A DNA stretch of 64,000 bases from Haematobia irritans (lineage: Eukaryota; Arthropoda; Insecta; Diptera; Muscidae): assembly GCF_050003625.1 (NCBI RefSeq), contig NC_134397.1:195135063-195199062 (forward strand), in the 5' to 3' direction. Made by a program: the position numbers and the translations under genes. Below the pieces are notes generated by a model. It did not search any database. It saw nothing but the letters and a program-made list of their open reading frames with translations, and had not been told where the DNA came from. The first letter of the stretch is position 1. Each line of letters starts with the position of its first letter. Below are positions 55,184-64,000 of this stretch, piece by piece.

Positions 55184-55622
55184 TACAGATGTGCCGTGAC
55201 ACGAAATTGTCGTGACTCACGCATGAGTCACATTGATGGCAACGTCGTGAGTGTGCGTGAGCGTGATTAACAAGCCAAATGTCTTGCGTGAACGTGAGTC
55301 ACGAAGATAATTTCTTCGTGAGTGTGCGTGAGTAACGAAATTCGGAAAAATACACTGACGAAAATAATCCCGCCTTCGGACATAAAACGCTTACGCGTTG
55401 AGTTCATTTACAATTTTAGTGACACCTGGGATGTTAAGAATTCAAGTCAAGTCAAGATATTTTTCGTGAGTCACGGGATTTTTTGTGAGTCACTACATTT
55501 TCGTGCGTGAGTACAAATTTTCTTTTCGTGAGTATGCGTGAGTCCTACCAAACAATGTCGTGCGTGAGTAAGATTTTTCAGTCGTGAGTGTGAGTAAAAT
55601 ATTACTCACGTGCACACCTCTA
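55184..55622. mobile_element. hAT-like MITE with 8-bp target duplication
   Basis: 439 bp with inverted ends TACAGATGTGC and TAGAGGTGTGC (complement of GCACACCTCTA), flanked by the 8-bp direct repeat ATTCAATC at 55176-55183 and 55623-55630. 8-bp duplications and a CAGxGGTGTGC-type end are hAT features (established knowledge). The interior is packed with GTGAGTGTGCGTGAGT-type motifs and TGAGTCAC. Frames 55049-55270 and 55322-55510 run across or within it and are not genes. Confidence 0.85.
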
Positions 55623-55630
55623 ATTCAATC

Positions 55631-56102
55631 CTTGCATGTAATGACACTTAAAGTATCTCACGTAGATGACACTTGTTTTCATACATTTTCAACTTTTATA
55701 TCAATATTTTTTTTTGTGTGGTTTGAAACAAACACGTACCATTATGCCACAAAACAATAAATAAACAAACCAAAGTGTTTTCACTAATAAACACTATGAA
55801 GAAAAAGTTACGAGAAGAAAACCCCCCAGAAGAAACAAACCTCAGCTCAGTCACAATAATCCCAGCAAGAAAAACTAAAACAATTGTCGAAGTAACATCC
55901 GGTTGGGATATTCTTTGCAAACACGAAAACTGCATGAAATAAGAAGAGACGGAGGGGAAAACCAAAAATGCAAACCAAGAATAAAATTCATTTCCTGAAT
56001 TTTGCTCGCTCTTATCCCGTTTTATATTTCCTCGAATGATATTCTATGCTCCTCAGCTATTGGTTTAGTGGTCGGTCGTCAACATTTTGGACAAGAGTTT
56101 AA
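55631..56102. other. Unclassified spacer
   Basis: About 470 bp without repeat features. An 89-codon minus frame (55696-55965) has a hydrophobic N-terminal half but no recognisable domain. Nothing named. Confidence 0.4.
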
Positions 56103-57545
56103 AGTTGAATAACTCTCAAATGTTGCGACAATGAACGCATCAGGAAGAGAACACACCCAAAGATTAAGGGACAATAAATAACACATGCAGCACTATGGTT
56201 TGAAATGTCAAAATTATGTATCATCCATAAGATGAAAAGACTATATGATACCCTGCAACAACCCTACAGAAACCCTACAGTAAAATTCATTTTGTCAAAA
56301 TTTTATTTCTATAGAGAATTTTGTAAAAATTTTGTTTCCATTCAAAATTTTATTTCTATAGAAAATATTGTCAAAATTTTATTTCTATAGAAAATTTTGT
56401 CAAAATTTTATTTCTAAAGAAAATTTTGTTAACATTTTATTTCTATAGAAAATTTTGTCAAAATTTTATTTCTATACAAAATTTTGTCAAAATATTATTT
56501 CCATAGAAAATTTTGTCAAAATTTTAGTTCTATAGAAAATTTTGTCAAAATTGTATTTCTCATAGAATTTTTTTGTCAAAATATTATTTCTATAGAAAAT
56601 GTTGTCAAAATTTTATTTCTATAGAAAATTTTGTCAAAATTTTATTTCTATAGCAAATTTCCGCAAAATTTTATTTCTATAGGAAATTTTCTGGAAATTC
56701 TATTTCTATTGAAAATTTTATGAAAACTTTATTTCTATAGAGAAAATTTTCTAACAATTTTATTTCTATAGAAAATTTTATCTCAATTTATTTCTATAAA
56801 AAATTTTGTCACATTTTTATTTCTATAGAAAATTTTGTCACAATTTATTTCTTTAGAAAATTTTCTCAAAATTTTATTTCTATAGAAAATTTTGTCAAAA
56901 TTTTATTTCTATAGAAAATTTTGTCAAAATTGTATTTCTCATAGACCTTTTTTTGTCAAAATATTATATCCATAGAAAATTTTGTCAAAATTTTAGTTCT
57001 ATAGAAAATTTGGTCAAAATTTTATTTCTATAAAAAATTTTGTCACAACTTTATTTCTATAGAAAATTCTGTCAAAATTTAATTTTTATAATTTTAAAAA
57101 TTTTGTTTCCATTCAAAATTTTATTTCTATAGAAAATTTTGTCAAAAGTTTACTTCTATAGAAAATTTTGTCAAAATATGATTTCTATAGAAGATTTTGT
57201 CAACATTTTATTTTTATAGAAAATTTTATCAAAAATTAATTTTTCATAGAATTTTTTTGTCAAAATATTATTTCTATAGAAAATTATGTCAAAATTTTAG
57301 TTCTATAGAAAATTTTGTCACAATTTTATTTCTATAAAAAAGTTGAATAACTCTCAAATGTTGCGACAATGAACGCATCAGGAAGAGAACACACCCAAAG
57401 AGAAAGGGATAATAAATAACACATGCAGCACTATGGATTGAATTGCCACAATTATGCATCATCAGATGAAAAGACTATGTGATACCCTGCAACAACCCTA
57501 CAGAGACCCTAAAGAAACCCTACAGTAAAATTCATTTTGTCAAAA
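56103..57545. repeat. Segmental duplication of unique DNA plus satellite (1238-bp offset)
   Basis: The roughly 190-bp unique segment AGTTGAATAACTCTCAAATG to TACAGTAAAATTCATTTTG occurs at 56103-56300 and again at 57341-57545, with small differences (an extra CCCTAAAGAAA stretch in the second, ATCCATAAG shortened). Satellite follows each copy. So the duplicated unit is about 1.24 kb. Confidence 0.88.
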
Positions 57546-58098
57546 TTTTATTTCTAAATTTATTTCAAATTTTTATTTTTATAGAAAATTTTGTCAAAAT
57601 TTTATTTTTATAGAAAATTTTGTCAAAAATTAATTTTTCATAGAATTTTTTTGTCAAAATATTATTTCTATAGAAAATTTTGTCAAAATTTTAGTTCTAT
57701 AGAAAATTTTGTCAAAATTTTATTTCTATAAAAAATTTATTACAATTTTATTTCTATAGAACATTTTCTCAAAATTTTATTTCTATAGAAAATGTTTATT
57801 TCTATAGAGAATTTTCTCAAAATTTTATTTCTATAGAAAATTTTCTGAAAATTCTATTTCTATGGAAAATTTTCTCAAAATTCTATTTCTATAGAAAATT
57901 TTCTCACAATTTTATTTCTATAGAAATTTTTCTCAAAATTTTATTTCTATAGAAAATATTCTGAATATTTTATTTCTATAGAAAATTTTGTGAAAATTTT
58001 ATTTCTATAGAAAATTTTCTGAAAATTTTATTTTTATAGAAAATTTTGTCAAAATTTTATTTCTATAGAAAATTTTCTGAAAATTTTAATTCTATAGA
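56281..58098 (+). repeat. 29-bp satellite array, block M
   Basis: Forward units interrupted by the duplicated unique segment at 57341-57545. Contains the TTTCTCATAGAATTTTTTTGTC variant at about 56557, 57241 and 57637 and TTTCCATTCAAAATTTTATTTC at 56334 and 57108, further marks of internal duplication. Units after 57750 are TTTTCTCAAAA and TTTTCTGAAAA variants. Confidence 0.93.
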
Positions 58099-59763
58099 GT
58101 GAGGTTGCCTCTTAGTATCACAATGGACTAATAGGATAACATCTACAGCGATACAGGACACCTAAGGAGGGCTCCATGAGATTTCCACTCTTGCAGAAGG
58201 GTGCTTTAAGAGTTCCACTTTTATCCTTCTTGCATTAGCATATGTAAGTGAATGCAAGTTGTTGCAATATTCGTTCATTTCCTGTTTAACAAAAGTTACA
58301 TTCATGAGATCACTTCCTCTATTTATATTTGCAATTGCCGTTGCAGTATAGCCATGGAAAGGAAGGGGGGCGATAGGAGGAAAAACTTTCTATGAAAACT
58401 TATTGCATTTTGGAATACTTGATGTTTTTGTTTTCTTTTACTTTGGTCTTTTTGCTTGTGCTACACTAAAAATGTAAATGAAAAGTTAAAGGGAAATGCA
58501 ACGGAAAATGGAAACGGAAGTAGTTTTTTGAACTCTTTCTCATGGCATTGACATATCCATGAGAACTCTTGGAATAGTATTTGGAAATTGCAAGCAAACG
58601 AATTCGATAAGGAGACGGAGGAGATTTCACTAACCAAGTCATCATCGTTGCTCGTATATATATAGCAAAGGCATCTTTAAGTTTGTTGCCTCCTGATGTA
58701 CATTGGTCTCTGTGAAACCTAAAGGATGCAACAGCCGCAGCAGCAGCAACATGCTGTAAATAATGCTTACGCATTCAAAGTGTTTGGCAAATGGTTCACA
58801 TTATTGTTCCAAAATGATGGTAGAGATGGTGTTCAGAAATTTTGTAGCCCTTATCTCTCATCCATTGACGGTGCATGTATGAGCTTCTAGTTTTTGATAC
58901 CTTCAAGGAATGCAAAGAAATTGAGGATGAGGGGTTTTTCGCACAAAACTCCTAATATTTTGGTTGTGAATTCATTTTCCTACTATGACAGACGATATTT
59001 ATCTGCTACATTGAATTTATTATTTGCATTTTGTACACTTCAATGGTTTTCTTTAAATTTGTGAGCCCTTGCAATTGAAATTGCTTATGAAGAATAAAAG
59101 ATTTGTTTATCGGAAGGTTATTTGCCAAATATCAACCACCTTCGTATTCCCAATCAAAAACGTCTAGGCGTAAATATTGGATAAACGAAAAAGTCTTTAC
59201 GTAGTTCTAATCAAACTTTACATCATTTTGTTGGTATTGATTCCGAGCCAAGGTTAGGTTAGGAACCGTATTCCATCTTTTAGAACTAAATGTTTCTGAT
59301 TTGGATTCCCCCCAAAGTAATTCAATTTATACACTTGATTACCCTTTAAAATGTTATGCACATAATATGGAGTTATGTGTATGGATGTGGATTTCCTTAA
59401 AATTATCTTATGAAGGAATTGTGGCAAATACATATATTCCATCAATGGTGCATGAAAAGTTTTCTAAAAGATTTTACAAAATGAGCAGAAATTGGTATCA
59501 GAAAAATGAAATAGCAAAATTTATTCACCACCATCCATTTTATATCAGAACACCAAAATGGGGGAAAAAGCAGTCAAAGCAGCTAAAATCAATGCATGCA
59601 TTGAACAATGAACTGTAAACAAATAAAGAGTGTGTCAAATTTGTTTTTATTTCTAATAGAAATTTATATCTTAATAATTTGAATTAAAGACAAAAAATTG
59701 TTCGAAGATAAGGGAATGAAATTCTACTTAAACTCATTATTAAATTATTATTTCTTTGAACCA
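58099..59763. other. Unclassified spacer
   Basis: About 1.65 kb of the least repetitive DNA in the right half. It has a chance minus frame at 58466-58774, a 25-bp fragment of the CACTGAAAAAAA MITE at about 59228-59250 fused to GGTTAGGTTAGG (a SINE tail scrap), and the weak exon candidate at 59301-59618. Confidence 0.5.
59301..59618 (+). CDS. Weak terminal-exon candidate, unrecognised 105-codon frame
   Basis: An open frame of 105 codons in repeat-poor DNA, rich in Lys, Tyr, His and Trp, with a basic C-terminal third (TPKWGKKQSKQLKSMHAL). An AATAAA polyadenylation-type hexamer lies at 59622, four bases after the stop. I recognise no domain, there is no clear splice acceptor or promoter, and the hexamer is common by chance in such AT-rich DNA. 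It may be spurious. Confidence 0.15.
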   Translation: MDSPQSNSIYTLDYPLKCYAHNMELCVWMWISLKLSYEGIVANTYIPSMVHEKFSKRFYKMSRNWYQKNEIAKFIHHHPFYIRTPKWGKKQSKQLKSMHALNNEL

Positions 59764-61056
59764 ACAGGTTGGCTGATAAGTCCCCGGTCTGACACATAGA
59801 TGGCGTCGCCAATATTAAATGCATATTATTTTTTTAGTACCAACCTTCAAATGATTCGTGTCAAAATTTGACGTCTGTAAGTCAATTAGTTTGTGAGATA
59901 GAGCGTCTTTTGTGAAGCAACTTTTGTTATTGTGAAAAAAATGGAAAAAAAGGAATTTCGTGTTTTGATAAAATACTGTTTTCTGAAGGGAAAAAATAGG
60001 GTGGAAGCAAAAACTTGGCTTGATACTGAGTTTCCGGACTCTACCCCTGGGAAACCAACAATAATTGATTGGTATGCAAAATTCAAGCGTGGTGAAATGA
60101 GCACGGAGGACGGTGAACGCAGTGGATGCCCGAAAGAGGTGGTTACCGACGAAGACATCAAAAAAATCCACAAAATGATTTTGAATGACCGTAAAATGAA
60201 GTTGATCGAGATAGCAGAGGCCTTAAAGATATCAAAGGAACGTGTTGGTCATATCATTCATCAATATTTGGATATGCGGAAGCTCTGTGCAAAATGGGTG
60301 CCGCGTGAGTTCACATTTGACCAAAAACAACAACGTGTTGATGATTCTGAGCGGTGTTTGCAGCTTTTAACTCGTAATACACCCGAGTTTTTCCGTCGAT
60401 ATGTGACAATGGATGAAACATGGCTCCATCACTACACTCCTGAGTCCAATCGACAGTCGGCTGAGTGGACAGCGACCGGTGAACCGTCTCCGAAGCGTGG
60501 AAAGACTCAAAAGTCCGCTGGCAAAGTAATGGCCTCTGTTTTTTGGGATGCGCATGGAATAATTTTTATCGATTATCTTGAGAAAGGAAAAACCATCAAC
60601 AGTGACTATTATATGGCGTTATTGGAGCGTTTGAAGGTCGAAATCGCGGCAAAACGGCCCCATATGAAGAAGAAAAAAGTATTGTTCCACCAAGACAACG
60701 CACCGTGCCACAAGTCATTGAGAACGATGGCAAAAATTCATGAATTGGGCTTCGAATTGCTTCCCCACCCACCGTATTCTCCAGATCTGGCCCCAGCGAC
60801 TTTTTCTTGTTCTCAGACCTCAAAAGGATGCTCGCAGGAAAAAAATTTGGCTGCAATGAAGAGGTGATCGCCGAAACTGAGGCCCATTTTGAGGCAAAAC
60901 CGAAGGAGTACTACCAAAATGGTATCAAAAAATTGCAAGGTCGTTATAATCGTTGCATCGCTCTTGAAGGGAACTATGTTGAATAATAAAAACGAATTTT
61001 GACAAAAGAAAAATGTGTTTTTCTTTGTCAGACCGGGGACTTATCAGCCAACCTGT
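59764..61056 (+). mobile_element. Himar1-like mariner element, copy 2
   Basis: Starts ACAGGTTGGCTGATAAGTCC and ends with the complement at 61056. The right flank is TA (61057-61058); the left is CA, so one target base has changed. 1293 bp. Terminal repeats are intact by eye and equal to those of copy 1. It lies 25 kb from copy 1, in the same orientation, in unrelated flanking DNA, so it is an independent insertion. Confidence 0.95.
59941..60986 (+). pseudogene. Himar1-like mariner transposase with a single frameshift (copy 2)
   Basis: Start ATG gives MEKKEFRVLIKYCFLKGKN. The stop TAA at 60984-60986 follows GNYVE. Total 1046 bp, one short of a 348-codon gene. The only length lesion I see is one missing C in GGCCCCAGCG (60789-60798; copy 1 has five C's), which shifts the frame just before the third catalytic Asp and gives APATFSCSQ in place of APSDxF. 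The helix-turn-helix segments, WVPRE, MDETW (Asp 1) and HQDNAPCH (Asp 2) are intact. Missense differences from copy 1 include KNRVEAK for KNTVEAK, SGCPKE for SGRPKE and PREF for PREL. The frame is lost from 60798 but the downstream sequence remains readable in the shifted phase to the natural stop. Confidence 0.95.
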
Positions 61057-61152
61057 TAATTTAAACCAATTCAACGTAATTCAATGCAACTCAACTGCAA
61101 ATTAAGCTACTAGCATTTACTTTTTATTAAAATCGAATCAAACCGACTTATA

Positions 61153-61192
61153 GGTTAGGTTAGGTATAGTGGCCGCCCGATATTTCAGGAAA
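61153..61192 (-). mobile_element. SINE family 1 tail scrap at satellite edge
   Basis: GGTTAGGTTAGG then TAGTGGCCGCCCGATATTTC, the reverse of the SINE 3' end (GGCTGCCACCTAACC side). The same scrap, with the same GCCGCCCGAT or GTCCGCCCGAT change, is at 63238-63272 and 63774-63808, always directly before reverse satellite units. Confidence 0.7.
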
Positions 61193-62098
61193 AAAATTTA
61201 AACAATTTCTTATAGAAATAAAATTTTCAGAAAATTTTCTATAGAAATAAAATTTTGACACAATTTTCTATAGAAATAAAATTTTAACAAAATTTTCGAT
61301 AGAAATAAAATTTTGACAAAATTTTCTGTAGAAATAAAATTTTGACAACATTTTCTGTAGACATAAAAATTTTGACACCATTTTCTACCGAAAGAAAATG
61401 TTTACAACATTTTTTTTATTACTATATATATAGAAATAAAATGTTGTCAAAATTTTTATCACAATTTTATTTCTATAGAAAATTTTTTGTCAAAATTTTA
61501 TTTCTATAGAAAATTTTGTTAAAAGTTTATTTCTATAGAAAATTTTCTATAGAAATAAAATTTTGACAACATTTTCTATAGACATAAAATTTGACAAAAT
61601 TTTCTACAGAAATAAAATTTTGACAACATTTTCTATAGAAATAAAACTTAGACAAAATGTTCTTTAGAAATAAAATTTTGACAAAATTTTCTATAGAAAT
61701 AAAATTTTGACAAAATTTTCTATAGAAATAAAATTTTGACAAAATTTTCTTAGAAATAAAATTTGGACAAAATTTTCTATAGAAATAAAATTTTGACAAA
61801 ATTATCGATAAAAATAAAATTTTGACAAAATTTTCTATAGAAATAAAATGTTGACATTTTCTGTAGACATAAAAATTGTAACACAATTTTCTATGGAAAG
61901 AAAATTTTGACAAAATTTTCTATAGGCATACAAATTTTGACAAAATTTTTTATAGAAATTTTGACAACATTTTTTATAGAAATAAAATTATGACAAAATT
62001 TTCTATAAGCATACAAATTTTGACAAAAATTATTATAGACATAAAAATTTTGACAAAAATTTTTATAGACATAAAAATTTTGACAAAAATTTTTTATA
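61193..62098. repeat. 29-bp satellite block N with an orientation switch
   Basis: Reverse units to about 61440, then about three forward units (61450-61545), then reverse units again from 61540 on. The second switch makes a palindrome: TTTATTTCTATAGAAAATTT directly followed by TCTATAGAAATAAAATTTTG. Reverse units continue to 62098 with increasing divergence (GACATAAAAATTTTGACAAA). The 126-codon minus frame at 61533-61913 is read-through of CTTAGAAA and CTATCG variants. Confidence 0.9.
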
Positions 62099-62099
62099 T

Positions 62100-62500
62100 A
62101 AATAAAAAGCACTATAGACTGTAAGATTGTTGGATGGACGCACGTTTCGGAATTACCACAATCCTCATCAGCATCTTCTACTTGCAGCAAACCTATCAAC
62201 CAATTTCACAATAAATTCAGGCAGTTCGCTAAACCCAAAGTGAACCACAACTTGAACCTTCCGAAAAAAGGTTTTGCGTGATGAATTTCTTCTGATAATT
62301 GGTTGATAGTTTTGCTGCAAGTAGAGGATGCTGATGAGGAATGTGGTAATTCCGAAACGTGCGTCCATCCAACCATCTTGCAGTCTATAGGGCTTTGCCC
62401 AAATAAATTTGACAAACATTCTTTTCCTCTGTTGGTTAAGCTACACTTGTAGTTTAGTCAATGCATGGTTTTAAGCTGAAATCAAAACAACAACAATAAT
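62100..62500. mobile_element. Foldback element, copy 4 (two arms, shortened)
   Basis: Left arm about 62102-62280 (GACTGTAAGATTGTTGGATGG, CGTTTCGGAATTACCACA, CTTGCAGCAAACCTATCAAC, GAACCTTCCGAAAAAAGG), then the right arm from about 62285 (TTCTGATAATTGGTTGATAG through GGTTTTAAGCTGAAATC). It keeps the ACGCACGTTTCGG segment in both arms, unlike copy 1, and lacks the GCCGGCT loop region. Followed by AACAACAACAATAATGATTA, akin to the 40826 hairpin arm. Flanked on both sides by reverse satellite. Confidence 0.82.
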
Positions 62501-62536
62501 GATTAAAGAACAAAACCAACAATAACAAAACAAAAC

Positions 62537-63107
62537 GAAGGAAATAAAATTTTGACAAAATTTTCTATAGAAATAAACAATATGACATAATTTTCTATGG
62601 AAAGAAAATTTTGACAAAACTTCCTATAGAAATAAAATTTTGATAAAATTTTCTATAGAAATAAAATTTTGATAAAATTTTCTATAGCTATAAACTTTTG
62701 ATAAAATTTTCTATAACTATAAAACTTTTATAAAATTTTCTATAGAAATAAAATTTTGACAAAACTTTCTCTATAGACATAAAAATTTGATAATATTTTC
62801 TATAGAAATAATATGTCGATAACATTTTTTATAGATATAAAACTTAGACAAAATATTCTATAGAAATAAAATTTTGACAAAATTTTCTATAGAAATAAAA
62901 TCTTTACAAAATTTTCTATAGAAATGAAATTTTGACAAAATTTTCTATAGAAATAAAATTTTGACAAAATTTTCTTAGCAATAAAATTTTGACAAAATTT
63001 TCTTAGCAATAAAATTTTGACAAAATTTTCTTAGAAATAAAATTTTGACAAAATTTTCTATAGAAATAAAATTTTGACAAATAGTTTCTATAGAAAAAAA
63101 TTTTGAT
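62537..63107 (-). repeat. 29-bp satellite, block O (reverse)
   Basis: About 20 reverse units, with TTTTGATAAAA variants at 62640-62720 and CTTAGCAATAAAA variants at 62970-63050. Ends in ACAAATAGTTTCTATAGAAA, a junction sequence repeated at about 63744. Confidence 0.92.
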
Positions 63108-63114
63108 AGGTTAG

Positions 63115-63239
63115 GTTGTCATTGAGCTTAACATGGAATCGGGCAGCACTCAGTGATAAGAGAGAAGTTCACCAATGTGGTATCACAATGGACTGAATAG
63201 TATAAGTGAGCCTGATACATCGGGCTGCCACCTAACCTA
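63115..63239 (+). mobile_element. SINE family 1, truncated copy inside satellite
   Basis: Only the 3' third: TTGTCATTGAGCTTAACATG, CACTCAGTGATAAGAGAGAA, GTGGTATCACAATGGACTGA and the tail CCACCTAACCTAGG. Directly preceded by GATAGGTTAGG and followed by an inverted tail scrap (63238-63272), so sense and antisense tails meet head to head. Confidence 0.82.
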
Positions 63240-63272
63240 GGTTAGGTATAATGTCCGCCCGATATTTCAGAA

Positions 63273-64000
63273 AATAACATTTTGACACAATTTCCTATAG
63301 AAATAATATTTTGACAAAATTTTCTATAGAAATAAAATTTTGACAAAAATTTCTATGGAAAACAAATTTGACAAAATTTCTATAGAAAAAAACTTTTGAC
63401 AAATATTTCTTATAGAAATAAAAAATTTAACAAATTTTTCTATAGAAATAAAAGTTTGACAAAAATTTTATATAGAAATAACATTTTTACAAATATTTCT
63501 ATATACAGAAAAAAATGTATAAAATTTTGAATAGAAATTAAATTTTGAAAAAATTTCCTATAGAAATAAAATTTAGAGAAAATTTTTTATAGAAATAAAA
63601 TTTAGACAAAATTTTCATAGAAATAAAATTTAGACAAAATTTTCTTAGAAATAAAATTTTGAACAATTTTCTTAGAAATAAAATTTTGATCAATTTTCTT
63701 AGAAATAAAATTTTGACAAAATTTTCTAGAGACATAAAATTTTGACAAATAGTTTCTATAGAAAAAAAATTTGATAGGTTAGGTATAATGGCCGCCCGAT
63801 GTTCCAGAAAATTAAATTTTGACTCAATTTCCTATAGAAATAATATTTTAACAAAATTTTCTATAGAAATAAATTTTTGACAAAATTTTCTATAGAAATA
63901 ATATTTTAACAAAATTTTTTATAGAAATAAAATCTTGACAAAATTTTCGATAGAAATAAAATAATGACAAAATTTTCGATGGAAATAAAATGTTGACAAT
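63273..64000 (-). repeat. 29-bp satellite, block P (reverse), with a duplicated junction
   Basis: Reverse units to 63770, then the junction ACAAATAGTTTCTATAGAAA + GATAGGTTAGGTATAATGGC (63744-63808), then units to the window edge. The junction repeats that at 63078-63120 and the scrap plus first units at 63238-63320 are repeated at 63774-63860 (CAGAAAAT, TTTTGAC(A/T)CAATTTCC). The offset is about 535-665 bp, showing amplification of SINE scraps together with satellite. Confidence 0.88.

Noticed and set aside
58466..58774. 102-codon minus-strand frame with an alanine run
   Set aside because: No domain and no conserved features; the AAAAA run comes from a GCAGCAGC-type repeat. Likely chance.

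Overview
This window is AT-rich, almost gene-free repeat DNA from a higher fly (calyptrate Diptera). No intact host gene was recognised. The best clue to species is a pair of mariner elements (33697-34984 and 59764-61056). From memory, their terminal repeats (starting ACAGGTTGGCTGATAAGTCC) and transposase match Himar1, the mariner described from the horn fly Haematobia irritans. Himar1-like elements also occur in other insects through horizontal transfer, so horn fly is a strong inference and not proof.

About 40 percent of the window (roughly 25-26 kb, estimated by eye) is one satellite with a 29-bp unit. Each unit has two short dyads, TTTCTATAGAAA and TTTTG(T/A)CAAAA. The array is split into about 16 blocks in both orientations: 1-2757, 3751-5780, 8240-12062, 13680-16694, 20225-20331, 20906-23406, 31189-33292, 37345-40762, 41716-42940, 47186-47578, 54270-55015, 56281-58098 and several blocks from 61190 to the end. 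Larger repeats of 0.3-1.6 kb are visible inside many blocks. Block 3751-5780 is a distinct subfamily in which the second dyad has become TTTCGACGAAA. Because 29 is not a multiple of 3, the many KFYFYRKFCQNFISIENF-type reading frames across these arrays are artefacts.

The rest is mostly transposon debris, often nested. It includes: a tRNA-derived SINE with a (CCTAA)n tail; a 5'-truncated RNase-H LINE (35096-36400) whose 3' end carries the same tail, so it may be the SINE's mobilising partner; a second tRNA-related SINE; a foldback/hairpin element (20338-20900, 40762-41700, 62100-62500); an element built of 153-bp tandem repeats (26336-29876, 47590-48893, 49785-51942, 53693-54260); two other Tc1/mariner-superfamily elements (27981-29786 and a DD37E type at 45271-46536) plus a third transposase relic (44733-44945); small hAT-like and piggyBac-like elements with target duplications (55184-55622, 52178-52419); and several MITE families. 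Two nests are four layers deep (26336-29876 and 49680-52070).

The remaining stretches (for example 2758-3750, 6910-8240, 12063-13191, 18822-20224, 23407-25920, 29877-31188, 36400-37344, 58099-59763) have no feature I can name. Two open frames (23963-24181 minus and 59301-59618 plus) are kept only as weak exon candidates. No rRNA, canonical tRNA gene, CRISPR array or prokaryotic feature was seen.
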